Positions 47,293 to 56,529 of a stretch of 64,000 nt of DNA are shown piece after piece. The DNA is from Candidatus Tepidiaquacellales bacterium OLB4/UTCHB1 (lineage in GTDB: Bacteria; Bacteroidota; Ignavibacteria; Tepidaquicellales; Tepidaquicellaceae). A program made the position numbers and the translations under genes. How positions within the stretch are numbered: position 1 is the stretch's first letter; the number at the start of each line of letters is the position of its first letter. The notes beneath the pieces were generated by a model. The model was not told the origin of the DNA. It did not search any database and saw only the letters and a list, made by a program, of their open reading frames with translations. The stretch covers positions 62,001 through 126,000 of the forward strand of contig MWSW01000014.1 of NCBI GenBank assembly GCA_002050165.1, in the 5' to 3' direction.

Positions 47293-49127
47293 AAACTATA
47301 AATCCCGTTCACCGGTCGCTAAATTTTCAAAACAAAAGGTTATTACATTACAGCCAATACCTTTCCCGTAAATCTGATAAATATTCAAATATCAGATTAT
47401 GGACTTTCCTTTCAACAATTGTAGTTTCCGCTTTATTATTCATTTTAGATTTTCAAGTTATATCAATTGGAACGTTTCTTACAGGAATTCTCGCCTTCTC
47501 AATCTTAGTGAACAGTCACAATAAGTTTTTAATGTTTTATAAAAAAATTAACCTTCTGTCGGAAAGAAAAAAAGTTGGAGTTGCAAGAATTGAACTTAAG
47601 TGGGAGGATATTCCACCTTATGTTGTGGATACAGAATCAGATAACGGTCTTTTTAACGATCTCGATATCACAGGTGAAAAATCTCTCTTCAGATTAATAA
47701 ACGATACCGTTTCAATCGAAGGCAGGCAACTTTTAATCGAATGGTTATCGCTCAGGAAATCATCCGGATCCGATGCTGTATGGAAATCAGAAATTGTAAA
47801 AGAATTGAAAAACTTTCATCTCCTTCGCGAGCGATTGTTTATTTCAATGAACCTTTTTTCAAAGCGAAGTTTATCTTTTAACCGTGTATCATCAGTTGTA
47901 AATAAGAAAACTAAATTAAAACCTTTAAACGGAATTATTTTCTTCAGTTCATTTCTAATGACCACGTCCTTTGTTTTACTTTTCATTCTAAAGGAAACTG
48001 CAATAATCGAATCTCCGCTTTGGTTGATACCATTGATATTGTATATTGTAATTTATTATACAAAATCAAAAATGATTGATGATGGGTTTAATGGAATAGG
48101 TGAAATTTCCGATGAACTTAATAAACTCAGTGCTATTGTAAGTGTTGCCGAATCCCTTAAAGCGAAAAACATAAATCATGTCAGACAAATTCTAAATCCG
48201 GTTTTTGAAAATAACCCTTCAACTTCGATTAAAAACATTCAGCAAATTTCCTCAGCCGTACTTGCAAGGGAAAATGCACTGATGAAAATTATCCTCAATT
48301 TAGTCTTCCCATGGGATATTTTTTTTTACAGAAAATTGGTTGAGGTGGTATCACCGCTTAAAATTGGTTTTAACTCGTGCATTGAGGCATTGATAAAGTT
48401 TGATGCATTCAACTCCATTGCAGAATTTTCTTATCTGAACTGTAATTATATCAATGCATCCATAACAGAGGACAGATTCAGGCTACGGTTTCAATCCTGT
48501 GGGCATCCGCTTATTCCTTCATCACAAAGGGTTGGAAACGATTTTTCCTTCAAGGAGGTGAACGAGATAGTAATTATCACCGGTTCAAATATGTCCGGGA
48601 AAAGCACCTTCCTCAGAACTATCGGGATTAATTTGGTTCTCGCATATAACGGTATGCCGGTTTGCGCTGAAGAATTTACAACTTCATTTTATCAGGTTTT
48701 CACTTGTATAAGGATAAATGATTCGGTTTCGGAAGGTATCTCATACTTTTACTCAGAAGTGAAAAGGTTAAAGGAATTGTTCGAGTTCGCCAGTTTAAAA
48801 TCACGCGGTGATATAATATTTTTTATTGATGAAATTTTCAAAGGCACGAACAATATTGAACGTTTAACAGGAAGCAGGGATTTTATTAAATCCATAGCAG
48901 GAAAGAATGTTTGCGGATTCATCAGCACACATGACTTCGAGCTTACGAAACTTGAAGATGAAATTCAAAATCTCAGGAATTTTCATTTCAGGGAAGAGGT
49001 TGAAAATGAAGTTATGATTTTTGATTACAAATTACATCCCGGCGCATGTCCGACCACGAATGCCATCCGGCTTATGCAATACGCAGGGCTACCGGTAGGA
49101 AAACCGGCGAATAAATCTGAAGATTGA
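47289..49127 (+). CDS. Membrane-bound MutS-like ATPase
   Basis: About 612 residues from ATG 47289, which overlaps the NhaC stop. Two hydrophobic segments (about 36-70 and about 215-255) precede or interrupt the lever-like region. The C-terminus is a complete MutS-type ATPase: Walker A GSNMSGKST at 432-440, Walker B FFIDEIFKGTNNIE, and the trans-acting region FISTHDFELTKL. It lacks the mismatch-recognition domain of MutS1 and the Smr domain of MutS2. Similar membrane-associated MutS-related proteins are seen in Bacteroidota, function unknown. ATPase assignment is firm. Confidence 0.85.
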   Translation: MKTINPVHRSLNFQNKRLLHYSQYLSRKSDKYSNIRLWTFLSTIVVSALLFILDFQVISIGTFLTGILAFSILVNSHNKFLMFYKKINLLSERKKVGVARIELKWEDIPPYVVDTESDNGLFNDLDITGEKSLFRLINDTVSIEGRQLLIEWLSLRKSSGSDAVWKSEIVKELKNFHLLRERLFISMNLFSKRSLSFNRVSSVVNKKTKLKPLNGIIFFSSFLMTTSFVLLFILKETAIIESPLWLIPLILYIVIYYTKSKMIDDGFNGIGEISDELNKLSAIVSVAESLKAKNINHVRQILNPVFENNPSTSIKNIQQISSAVLARENALMKIILNLVFPWDIFFYRKLVEVVSPLKIGFNSCIEALIKFDAFNSIAEFSYLNCNYINASITEDRFRLRFQSCGHPLIPSSQRVGNDFSFKEVNEIVIITGSNMSGKSTFLRTIGINLVLAYNGMPVCAEEFTTSFYQVFTCIRINDSVSEGISYFYSEVKRLKELFEFASLKSRGDIIFFIDEIFKGTNNIERLTGSRDFIKSIAGKNVCGFISTHDFELTKLEDEIQNLRNFHFREEVENEVMIFDYKLHPGACPTTNAIRLMQYAGLPVGKPANKSED

Positions 49128-49185
49128 TAATATTGAATATTTTGGTATCAATATATATTTTCGGAAATCTTTAACAAGTCGCACT

Positions 49186-50163
49186 ATAAAAAAGGTTTAT
49201 CTTTTAATATCGTTTTTGTTTGTTCAGCTGACAACGTGCTTTGTTCTGATTAATTCAAAATATATCAATCAAGGTTTAAACCTTGATCATTTCGATATAA
49301 CAAAGTCAGGAAACCTGTTCACCTTTTTGTTCTTCGGTTTAATATCTGCTCTAACTTTTGTAAACCTCTTTTTTTCAAAGAAGCTTCGCCATTCATCAGT
49401 CTTGATACTTCTTATCACTTCACTTATTGGATTGATCATGGTATTGTTCGTTAATTACGTTTCAATGAAGGGAGAGAAAGTTATCTTTTCGTCATTATAC
49501 ATATTCCTCGCACTTTTTGCTTTATACTCGCTTTTAACACTGTTATTCAGCAGGTCAAAAAAAATTCACCTGTTTTCAAATGTGGTATCAACTCTTTTTG
49601 TTTTTTTATTTATTACAATAATTATCTTTTTGCAGATATATAATTTCAAGGATGACACCGATATATTCAGCAACGGATTACAGGATCCGGCAGACGCAGG
49701 AATTATATTCGGAGCTGCTGTATGGGGTGGTAACAGACCTTCTCCCGTATTAAGGGAGCGCATTAACAAGGGTTATGAAATCTTCAAAAAGGGTTTGATA
49801 AGAAATATCGTCTTGACCGGCGGCGGATCACCCAATGAATTGACTGAAGCTGATGTAGCTAGAAATGAATTAATCAAATATGGGATACCGAAAGATTTAT
49901 TAATTGTTGAAAACACTTCGAGCTCAACTATGGAACAACTTCTGTTCGTCAGAGATAATTTGTACGTAGTTAACAACTGGAAGAAAGTTATACTAATCTC
50001 GGATTTTTATCACCTCTACAGGATTACCGAAATTTGTAAGTTTAATAATATGAATTCAGACGCAATTTCATCGGATACCCCCCTTTCACCAAATGCAGGA
50101 ATTCTATTCAGTTTTAAAGAAACATTTGCTGTTTTAATGTTTTGGGTTTTCGGTTACGGTTAA
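49186..50163 (+). CDS. YdcF/DUF218-type membrane protein
   Basis: The protein has several N-terminal membrane helices (about the first 130 residues), then a DUF218 (YdcF-like) domain: AGIIFGAAVWGGNRPSPVLRERINKGYEIFKKGLIRNIVLTGGGSPN, ENTSSSTMEQLLF and VILISDFYHLYRI. The family acts in envelope or glycan metabolism, but the activity of this one is unknown. The start is uncertain. The first conventional codon is TTG at 49216, but the frame is open upstream and gives a better membrane segment (IKKVYLLISFLFVQL) if an ATA at 49186 or ATT is used. No ATG, GTG or CTG fits better. Confidence 0.75.
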   Translation: MKKVYLLISFLFVQLTTCFVLINSKYINQGLNLDHFDITKSGNLFTFLFFGLISALTFVNLFFSKKLRHSSVLILLITSLIGLIMVLFVNYVSMKGEKVIFSSLYIFLALFALYSLLTLLFSRSKKIHLFSNVVSTLFVFLFITIIIFLQIYNFKDDTDIFSNGLQDPADAGIIFGAAVWGGNRPSPVLRERINKGYEIFKKGLIRNIVLTGGGSPNELTEADVARNELIKYGIPKDLLIVENTSSSTMEQLLFVRDNLYVVNNWKKVILISDFYHLYRITEICKFNNMNSDAISSDTPLSPNAGILFSFKETFAVLMFWVFGYG

Positions 50164-50219
50164 TTTTAATTCCGGATTACTTGAGTTTTTATTGAAATTT
50201 GATTTACATAAATTAACTT

Positions 50220-50690
50220 ATGGTTGTAAAACGCAGAGATGTCCGAATAAAGGTTATGCAGGTAATTTATGCACATCAGATGTCAAAAGATCCAATCTCA
50301 AAAGTGAAGAGTGATATTATCGGAACGTATGATGAAGTTGAGAATATTGAGTTTTCGGATGAGTTGATAAACCGTGTATTGGAGAACTCAGAAGAATTCG
50401 ACGGAATTATTTCCCGCAAAGTTAACAACTGGGAACTCGACAGGATAGGAGTTTTGGAGAGGATATTAATTAAAATGGCAATCTCAGAATTGCTTTACTT
50501 TCCTGAAATACCCCCGAAAGTTTCTATAAACGAAGTAATAGAAATTTCCAAAATGTATTGCTCCAGAAATACAGGGAGGTTTATCAACGGAATCCTCGAC
50601 TCAATTCTCGATGATTTAAAAAAAGAAAATAAATTAAATAAAAGAGGACGCGGCTTAGTTGACCTCCCAAAAAAGTCCAATCCAGGTTAA
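50220..50690 (+). CDS. nusB: Transcription antitermination factor NusB
   Basis: A 156-residue helical protein that with NusE binds boxA RNA in rRNA antitermination. It begins with VKRRDVRIKVMQVIYAHQMS and has the family core NNWELDRIGVLERILIKMAISELLYFPEIPPKVSINEVIEISKMYCSRNTGRFINGILD. The tail is short and basic. It follows the YdcF gene by 56 bases and precedes the MFS gene. Confidence 0.96.
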   Translation: MVVKRRDVRIKVMQVIYAHQMSKDPISKVKSDIIGTYDEVENIEFSDELINRVLENSEEFDGIISRKVNNWELDRIGVLERILIKMAISELLYFPEIPPKVSINEVIEISKMYCSRNTGRFINGILDSILDDLKKENKLNKRGRGLVDLPKKSNPG

Positions 50691-50750
50691 TACCTCCCCC
50701 GAGAAAAAATTGAATCGCAGGATTCTTAAATCTGATAATCAACACGATTC

Positions 50751-52097
50751 ATGATTCACACAGAACCGGCGAAGTTTGAAAAAAATAATAAAAAAATTGT
50801 AAATGCCTGGTGTATGTATGACTGGGCTAATTCGGTTTATTCTCTTGTAATTACTTCTGCAATCTTTCCGGTCTATTTCCAAAACGTTACTACCTTACGA
50901 GACGTTCAAGGGAAAATAATAAATGACGTTGTCAATTTCTTCGGATTTGAAATTGTGAATTCCGTATTATACTCCTACGCAGTATCCTTCTCGTTCATAC
51001 TGATTTCGATTCTCAGTCCGATTTTATCCTCGATTGCTGATTATTCCGGTAAGAAAAAATTGTTCATGCAGTTCTTTTGTTACTTGGGGGCAATTTCTTG
51101 CGGATTACTTTACTTTTTCACCGACCAAACTGTTTCATACGCCGTAATTTTGTTTGTAACAGCAAGTATCGGGTTCAGCGGAAGTGTGGTTTTCTACAAT
51201 GCGTATCTGCCTGAAATTGCAACGGAAGATAAATTCGATTTATATAGCGCACGTGGATTCGCACTCGGCTATGTGGGAAGCATTATTTTACTGGTTATAA
51301 ATCTTGCAACGATTTTATCACCGGAGACATTTGGATTTTATGATAGCAGTATTGCAACACGGTTTTCATTTTTAACTGTCGGGCTTTGGTGGTTTGGATT
51401 CGCTCAATACTCATTCCGATATCTGCCTGACAATCTTCATCATAAAACTTTCACGGGAAATTTAGTCTCGAAAGGGTTTAAAGAACTTTCAACTGTCCTT
51501 AAACAAGTTCAAATCAATTCCCTTTTGAAGAAATTTATTCTCGCATTTTTCTTTTATAATATGGGAGTTCAAACCGTAATTTATCTTGCTACTGTATTCG
51601 GAGAGAAGGAATTAAACCTTCCGGGCGAATTATTGATTGGGACTATTCTGGTTCTGCAACTTGTCGCGATTGCAGGTTCGTATTTGTTTTCATTCCTTTC
51701 GAAGAAGTATGGTAATATATATTCGCTGATGATTTCTATTTCTGTGTGGACTATTGTATGTATATCTGCTTATTTTATAAACACTCCTTTGCAATTCATC
51801 ATTGTTGCAGGTATCGTTGGACTTGTACTCGGTGGGATACAGGCAATATCGCGTTCGACTTACGCTAAAATGATTCCGGATAATACGACCGATACAGCTT
51901 CCTATTTTAGCTTTTATGATGTGGCGGAAAAGGTTTCAATTGTAATTGGAACTTTCGTTTATGGCTTCATCAATCATCTGACCGGTAGCATGCGTATAAG
52001 CTCGATTTGTTTGGCTATGTTCTTTATTACAGGATTTATTTTACTATCAAGGATACCGTCCAGGCAAGTTTATACAAACGCAATTGATCGAGAATGA
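50751..52097 (+). CDS. MFS transporter, UMF1 (Atg22-like) family
   Basis: A 448-residue protein with about 12 membrane helices, starting IVNAWCMYDWANSVYSLVITSAIFPVYFQNV, the diagnostic UMF1/Atg22-like opening. The central and C-terminal parts have GFSGSVVFYNAYLPEIA and GGIQAISRSTYAKMIPDN. Vacuolar Atg22 exports amino acids in yeast; the substrate of bacterial members is unknown. Probably monocistronic. The reverse-strand terminator and the tRNA-Leu gene lie downstream. Confidence 0.92.
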   Translation: MIHTEPAKFEKNNKKIVNAWCMYDWANSVYSLVITSAIFPVYFQNVTTLRDVQGKIINDVVNFFGFEIVNSVLYSYAVSFSFILISILSPILSSIADYSGKKKLFMQFFCYLGAISCGLLYFFTDQTVSYAVILFVTASIGFSGSVVFYNAYLPEIATEDKFDLYSARGFALGYVGSIILLVINLATILSPETFGFYDSSIATRFSFLTVGLWWFGFAQYSFRYLPDNLHHKTFTGNLVSKGFKELSTVLKQVQINSLLKKFILAFFFYNMGVQTVIYLATVFGEKELNLPGELLIGTILVLQLVAIAGSYLFSFLSKKYGNIYSLMISISVWTIVCISAYFINTPLQFIIVAGIVGLVLGGIQAISRSTYAKMIPDNTTDTASYFSFYDVAEKVSIVIGTFVYGFINHLTGSMRISSICLAMFFITGFILLSRIPSRQVYTNAIDRE

Positions 52098-52157
52098 AAT
52101 AACAGTATAACCCATTTTACACGGTTATTAATTTTAACTGGAATGTTATTAAAAGAA

Positions 52158-52194
52158 AAACCTCCGGATAGTCTTTTTTAAAAACCGGAGGTTT
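52158..52194 (-). terminator. Rho-independent terminator of tRNA-Leu
   Basis: On the reverse strand a perfect 10-bp stem AAACCTCCGG/CCGGAGGTTT is followed by TTTTTCTTTT. It lies 5 bases beyond the tRNA-Leu 3' end. The forward strand lacks a T run. Confidence 0.8.
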
Positions 52195-52198
52195 ATTG

Positions 52199-52284
52199 TG
52201 CCCAGGATCGGAATCGAACCGATACTGCCTTTACAGGCAACAGGATTTTAAGTCCTGCGCGTCTACCAGTTCCGCCACCTGGGC
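52199..52284 (-). tRNA. tRNA-Leu (anticodon TAA)
   Basis: The reverse strand forms a class II tRNA with a long variable arm: acceptor GCCCAGG/CCTGGGC, anticodon stem CAGGA/TCCTG with loop CTTAAAA (TAA), variable stem TTGCCTG...CAG, and T arm GGTTCGATTCC. Discriminator A; CCA not encoded. Confidence 0.96.
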
Positions 52285-52417
52285 GTTAAGAACTGCAATA
52301 TTCAAAAAGTGATATTTACATACAATTCTAAAACCAAAATCTATCATTATTCATTTTATAGTAAATTTTTTTAATTTATTTTATTGTTTCATTAAATAAA
52401 ATATCTACTTGAGATAT

Positions 52418-53440
52418 ATGTTGAAAAGTTTAATCATTACTTTTTTATTTTCGGTTTTTGCAATCCAGTTTTACTCATGTGAATGGAAGCCAGATCCCGA
52501 AGAATTAGGTATTGATACGACCAATGTTGACAATCAATTCGGTGTAGGTTTACTATACGGACTTTCAGGACCCGCTGACGGTGGACTTAACCAACAAGCA
52601 CAGAATGTAATAATGAAGTTAAGAGCAGTACATAGTTTTGAATTGGAAGCGGTTTCAATATTTGGTGAAAACGAGAGATACTCTATCGTTTCCGGAATGG
52701 CTAACTCACCAGACAAGGATTTAATCATAGGTGTTGGTCCGGAATTTTCATCTGTATTAGATACAATGGCAAGGCTGCATCCCGATAAAAAGTTCATTTG
52801 TCTGGATTATTATTCGGTAAATTTTGATAATATGCCCCCAAATCTTTTCGGGATAAGATTTGCAGATGATAAAGCCGCTGTACTCGCCGGTGTTATGGCA
52901 GGTATGGTAACAAAAACAAATAAGGTTGGTTTTATCGGTGGCGATAACTCAACTCGCATACAGGGTATAGTCAAAGAATATCGAAACGGTGTAAGTAGTG
53001 TTAATGGCAACGCCACTGTTAGTGTAATGTATGTTGATACCAATATCATGGGCTATAAGGACGAACAAAAGGGCATTAAACTTGCTGATAGCCTGTATAA
53101 ATCCGGTGTTGATATCATATATCATACAGCCGGGGTTTCAGGAGTCGGCGTAATTAAATCTGCCGAAAAGAATTCGAAATATGCAATCGGATTCGGGCGC
53201 GATGAATCTTTTATTGCACCCGGGGCTGTTGTTGGTAGCATTGAAAAGTATTGTAATACTTACCTGTCCGATGCTGTGGAAAAAGCAATCCTTGGAAATT
53301 TTAAAGGTGGAATTTTAATTATCGGAATCGGCGACGGCGCAATCGGATACAGATTGAATGAAAACACTAAGATTCCACTTGATAACTTGCGCAAAAAACT
53401 TGAAGAGACAAAAACAAAATTAATTAAAAATATTATATGA
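52418..53440 (+). CDS. BMP family ABC transporter substrate-binding lipoprotein
   Basis: About 340 residues with a lipoprotein-type signal peptide (lipobox FYSC). The mature protein has the BmpA/PnrA (Med) pattern: GLLYGLSGPADGGLNQQAQNVI, LIIGVGPEFSSVLDTMARLHPDKKFICLDY, AVLAGVMAGMVTKTNKVGFIGG and a periplasmic-binding fold. These bind nucleosides or related ligands for an ABC importer, or act as receptors. No cognate permease or ATPase is adjacent. I chose ATG 52418 over the TTG at 52409. The stop overlaps the next lipoprotein gene (ATGA). Confidence 0.9.
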   Translation: MLKSLIITFLFSVFAIQFYSCEWKPDPEELGIDTTNVDNQFGVGLLYGLSGPADGGLNQQAQNVIMKLRAVHSFELEAVSIFGENERYSIVSGMANSPDKDLIIGVGPEFSSVLDTMARLHPDKKFICLDYYSVNFDNMPPNLFGIRFADDKAAVLAGVMAGMVTKTNKVGFIGGDNSTRIQGIVKEYRNGVSSVNGNATVSVMYVDTNIMGYKDEQKGIKLADSLYKSGVDIIYHTAGVSGVGVIKSAEKNSKYAIGFGRDESFIAPGAVVGSIEKYCNTYLSDAVEKAILGNFKGGILIIGIGDGAIGYRLNENTKIPLDNLRKKLEETKTKLIKNII

Positions 53441-53844
53441 AACTTTCGAAAATTCTTATCTCTCTGAAAATAATATTTGTGTTCAACCTGTTAATTTCCT
53501 TTGCAGGTTGCGATGAGATTTCAAAAATCGGTCAAGACTCCCCGGAAGACGTGGATTATCCCAGCCGGGATGAAATTGTTCAATATCGAATGTCATATAC
53601 CAACACGGGTACTAAAGATCTTGTCATTGACCTTATGGAAGGCAAGGTAACTTTTGCTTATGATTACAGGGGTACAGGTTATTTCAATGCGGAACTATTC
53701 GATGGCGACAGGAACAAACTTTTAACTATTGCAAACAATGTACAGGGACCGGCGAGAAATACCGTGAGCTATAATGTACCTTCAACAGCTGGATATGTCC
53801 TCCGGGTTTCCGGTGAAGGCGAGTGGAGAATAGAACACAGATAA
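53437..53844 (+). CDS. Small lipoprotein of unknown function
   Basis: A 135-residue protein with a lipoprotein signal peptide (lipobox FAGC). The mature region has the strand-rich pattern YRMSYTNTGTKDLVIDLMEGKVTFAYDYRGTGYFNAELFDGD, reminiscent of a small jelly-roll or beta-sandwich, but I do not recognise the family. It overlaps the BMP gene by 4 bases, so it is probably its partner. No ligand can be assigned. Confidence 0.75.
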   Translation: MKLSKILISLKIIFVFNLLISFAGCDEISKIGQDSPEDVDYPSRDEIVQYRMSYTNTGTKDLVIDLMEGKVTFAYDYRGTGYFNAELFDGDRNKLLTIANNVQGPARNTVSYNVPSTAGYVLRVSGEGEWRIEHR

Positions 53845-53848
53845 AAAA

Positions 53849-53874
53849 AAGGCTTCATTAAATAATGAAGCCTT
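53849..53874. terminator. Bidirectional hairpin between convergent genes
   Basis: A perfect 11-bp stem AAGGCTTCATT/AATGAAGCCTT with a 4-base loop. The reverse direction runs into a T run (terminator of the TPR lipoprotein gene). The forward direction runs into AAAATT, so it may serve both. Confidence 0.8.
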
Positions 53875-53895
53875 AAAATTAATTTCCGTTTCAGG

Positions 53896-54675
53896 TTACA
53901 AATCCAATAACCTGATTCTTTGCATTAGCTCCTCTCTGTATGCGGGATTCAATTGAATCGCCATTTGCCAGTCATCCCTCGAACGTTCGAGATTTCCCAA
54001 TTGTTCATTTGAAATACCACGATTGTAATAAGCTTTTGCAAGGCGCGGGTCTTTGCTTATTGCAAGGGAATATTCCTGAACTGCTAGATCAAATCTACCA
54101 AGATAATCATATACAACTCCTTTATTGAAATGCGCAATTGTATCATCCGGCTTCAATTCCAGCACCTTATCGTAATCCCTCAACGCTTGGTCGAAATGTT
54201 GAAGCCTCTCATGCGCATTGCCTCTGTTCATATACGCGGATTGGTTGTACGGATTTAACTGGATATATTTGTCGTAATCACGGATTGCTTCAACATACAT
54301 CTTAATATTCTGAAAATGATTCCCTCTGTCAAGATACGGACCAGGATTGGTTGTGTCCTGCCTGATTAGATAATTCAGCGATGCAAATTCTTTAATGTTG
54401 TGAACTTTATATGCACTGTCTCTCGGGATACTGTATCCCATGTGAAAAGTCGCCAAGGAATCCCTGTAATCGAAATATTTTGTCCCGTAAATATCTGAGC
54501 TATCCAACCTTCGTAGATCTTCTCCTGTCACATCTTCAAGAACTTGTTTCTCCTGCTCCCTTTGCTTCTCGAAACGAGATTGTTCCATTATGTCTTCCCG
54601 TACCTCGTTACAACCAGTGAAAATAATTCCACTAATTAAGAAGACTGAAAAAATTATTGCTATTTGTTTAACCAT
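53896..54675 (-). CDS. TPR-repeat lipoprotein
   Basis: A 259-residue protein with a lipoprotein signal peptide (lipobox FTGC), a charged spacer (about 30-95) and at least four tetratricopeptide repeats in the last 150 residues (YLDRGNHFQNIKMYVEAIRDYDKYIQLNP, then AYMNRGNAHERLQHFDQALRDYDKVLELKP and others). TPRs mediate protein-protein contacts. Its partner is unknown. Likely anchored in the outer membrane or inner membrane facing the periplasm. It is followed by the shared hairpin terminator. Confidence 0.88.
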   Translation of the reverse strand: MVKQIAIIFSVFLISGIIFTGCNEVREDIMEQSRFEKQREQEKQVLEDVTGEDLRRLDSSDIYGTKYFDYRDSLATFHMGYSIPRDSAYKVHNIKEFASLNYLIRQDTTNPGPYLDRGNHFQNIKMYVEAIRDYDKYIQLNPYNQSAYMNRGNAHERLQHFDQALRDYDKVLELKPDDTIAHFNKGVVYDYLGRFDLAVQEYSLAISKDPRLAKAYYNRGISNEQLGNLERSRDDWQMAIQLNPAYREELMQRIRLLDL

Positions 54676-54838
54676 CGGTTGTTTTATTAATGCTTGATTA
54701 AATCAGTTTAATTTAGTCCAAAATCATAATTAAAAAAATCGTATTTACTACCATTCTACATACAATAACCATACCAAATATAAAAAGGTTTAATAAAATT
54801 ATATATCTATTTACTTCCTACACATAATTCAAAATAAA

Positions 54839-55804
54839 TCAATACACTTTATCCGCAAGTTCAACCGCCGAAATTCCATTTACAGGATTATCTGTTGAAA
54901 ATAATGTTACAATATTATCGTATAGGTACTCAATACCTATCATTTTTTCGAAATTAATAAACCGACCGTCAGAGGTTTCAAATGACATTTCCCTAACGAT
55001 ACCTTTTTCAACTGCAACGAAATATTTAATCCCGATATTACCTGAATGAAAGTTTCTCATCATCTTGAAATCCGGACAAGCGAGATAATTCCACGTGCTG
55101 CTCCTGTATTTAGTTTTAGCAAGCAACTCCACTTCCCTTTTGATAACTTCACTCAGCCTGAATTCATCGTAACTATTACCTAGAATATTTTTTTTCAACA
55201 TAGTGAGGAAACTCATCAAGTCAATTTCAACTGAAACGTGTTCTCTGATATTAGTAACGTTGCTGATTACTGATTTTACGTGTTTACTTTCAATTAATTG
55301 TTCCTTCACCCTGAGCGAACGCTTTATCTCATCCAGATCTGATTCAAACAACAATGTACCATGACTGAACATAACTCTCATATTTGAGAACTGTGCATTT
55401 CCTGAAATTTTCTTGTCACCAATCAGGATATTGTTGCGTTCATTTAATCTACAGTTTACACCTACGTCAAAGAGCGTTTTTAAGACCGGTCGGGTAAATT
55501 CAGAGTAGTTGTTAATTTCTCTATCGGAAAATTTCCTGATATAGCTGAAGTTGATATTTCCTCTGTCATGATAGACTGCGCCGCCACCGGATATCCTTCG
55601 GATTATTGGAACTGATTTCTGTCTCAGATAAGAAGTATTGCACTCGGCAAAAACATTCTGATGCTTGCCTATGACAACACACGGATTGTTTATGTAAATC
55701 AAAAGATATTGTTCCGATGAAAGGTCTAAATTCCTTACACAGTACTCCTCGAGGGCGAGATTATAAGCAGGATCAGTACAATCCGAATTACAGACAAGCT
55801 TCAA
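54839..55804 (-). CDS. lplA: Lipoate-protein ligase A
   Basis: Attaches lipoate (via lipoyl-AMP) to E2 and H-proteins. The 321 residues have YLLIYINNPCVVIGKHQNVFAE, the RRISGGGAVYHDRGNINFSYI signature, and the catalytic lysine segment GDKKISGNAQFS. A C-terminal accessory domain (about 230-321) is present, as in LplA rather than LipL. It is the last gene of a livJ-livH-PIG-L-lplA reverse array, 1 base after the deacetylase gene. The E2 subunit at 31.9 kb is a plausible substrate. Confidence 0.93.
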   Translation of the reverse strand: MKLVCNSDCTDPAYNLALEEYCVRNLDLSSEQYLLIYINNPCVVIGKHQNVFAECNTSYLRQKSVPIIRRISGGGAVYHDRGNINFSYIRKFSDREINNYSEFTRPVLKTLFDVGVNCRLNERNNILIGDKKISGNAQFSNMRVMFSHGTLLFESDLDEIKRSLRVKEQLIESKHVKSVISNVTNIREHVSVEIDLMSFLTMLKKNILGNSYDEFRLSEVIKREVELLAKTKYRSSTWNYLACPDFKMMRNFHSGNIGIKYFVAVEKGIVREMSFETSDGRFINFEKMIGIEYLYDNIVTLFSTDNPVNGISAVELADKVY

Positions 55805-55805
55805 T

Positions 55806-56528
55806 CTAATGCAGGTTGTCAGTTAACGATGAAAGAGGGGGTTTGAAATCTTCATTAAAAAATTCAAAACTTATATGATCCTTTATAGATGATTTAATTC
55901 CCATTCTGTCAATAGTATCTTTATAAGTTTTGTAACAATCCAACGAGTCTATCATTTTTTGTAAATCATCTGCAGTTATTTTTTCTTCACAGTCAATTAA
56001 TTCCATTGTTGAAGTATTGAGCTTAAATGGATTGCTGTCTTTAATCTTTTCCCAATCGTTTTCACTAATTGTATAAAAAGCGAGTCGCCTCAGGAAATCT
56101 GCTCCTTTACTTTTCATCTCGAGATAAACCCGTTTAACAACTGCGTGTGTAACAAGGTGATCGTGAAATCCACTGATACCGTGAACTGCATAGGTTACAA
56201 CAATGTCCGGTTTAATTTTGTTAATTTCCGTTTCGCATACTTGTTCTATTTGTCTCGGATCCATTTCTTTTAAACCGCTATCAGGTAGATCATACACGGT
56301 CATACTGTTTAGTCCCAAAACTTTCTCAACCTCAAGCATTTCACTATACCTTACTTCGCCCATCTGCTTAACTGAATAGCCGAACTTGTGTCGTTGTTTC
56401 GTTGCACCACCTTTAGTCAGACAAAGTAGGTGAACTTCATTACCGCTTTTAATTTGAGCAGATATTGCAGCGGCGGGTCCGAACGACTCATCATCGGGAT
56501 GTGGGAATATATATAAAATTTTTGCCAT
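55806..56528 (-). CDS. bshB1: PIG-L family deacetylase (BshB1-like)
   Basis: A zinc-dependent N-acetylglucosaminyl deacetylase of the LmbE/PIG-L type, 240 residues. Zinc ligands lie in PHPDDE (residues 9-14) and HGISGFHDHLVTH. The form resembles BshB1, which deacetylates GlcNAc-malate in bacillithiol synthesis. Whether bacillithiol is made here cannot be told without bshA and bshC, which are not in this window. It lies between livH and lplA with 1-base gaps. Confidence 0.8.
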   Translation of the reverse strand: MAKILYIFPHPDDESFGPAAAISAQIKSGNEVHLLCLTKGGATKQRHKFGYSVKQMGEVRYSEMLEVEKVLGLNSMTVYDLPDSGLKEMDPRQIEQVCETEINKIKPDIVVTYAVHGISGFHDHLVTHAVVKRVYLEMKSKGADFLRRLAFYTISENDWEKIKDSNPFKLNTSTMELIDCEEKITADDLQKMIDSLDCYKTYKDTIDRMGIKSSIKDHISFEFFNEDFKPPLSSLTDNLH

Positions 56529-56529
56529 G

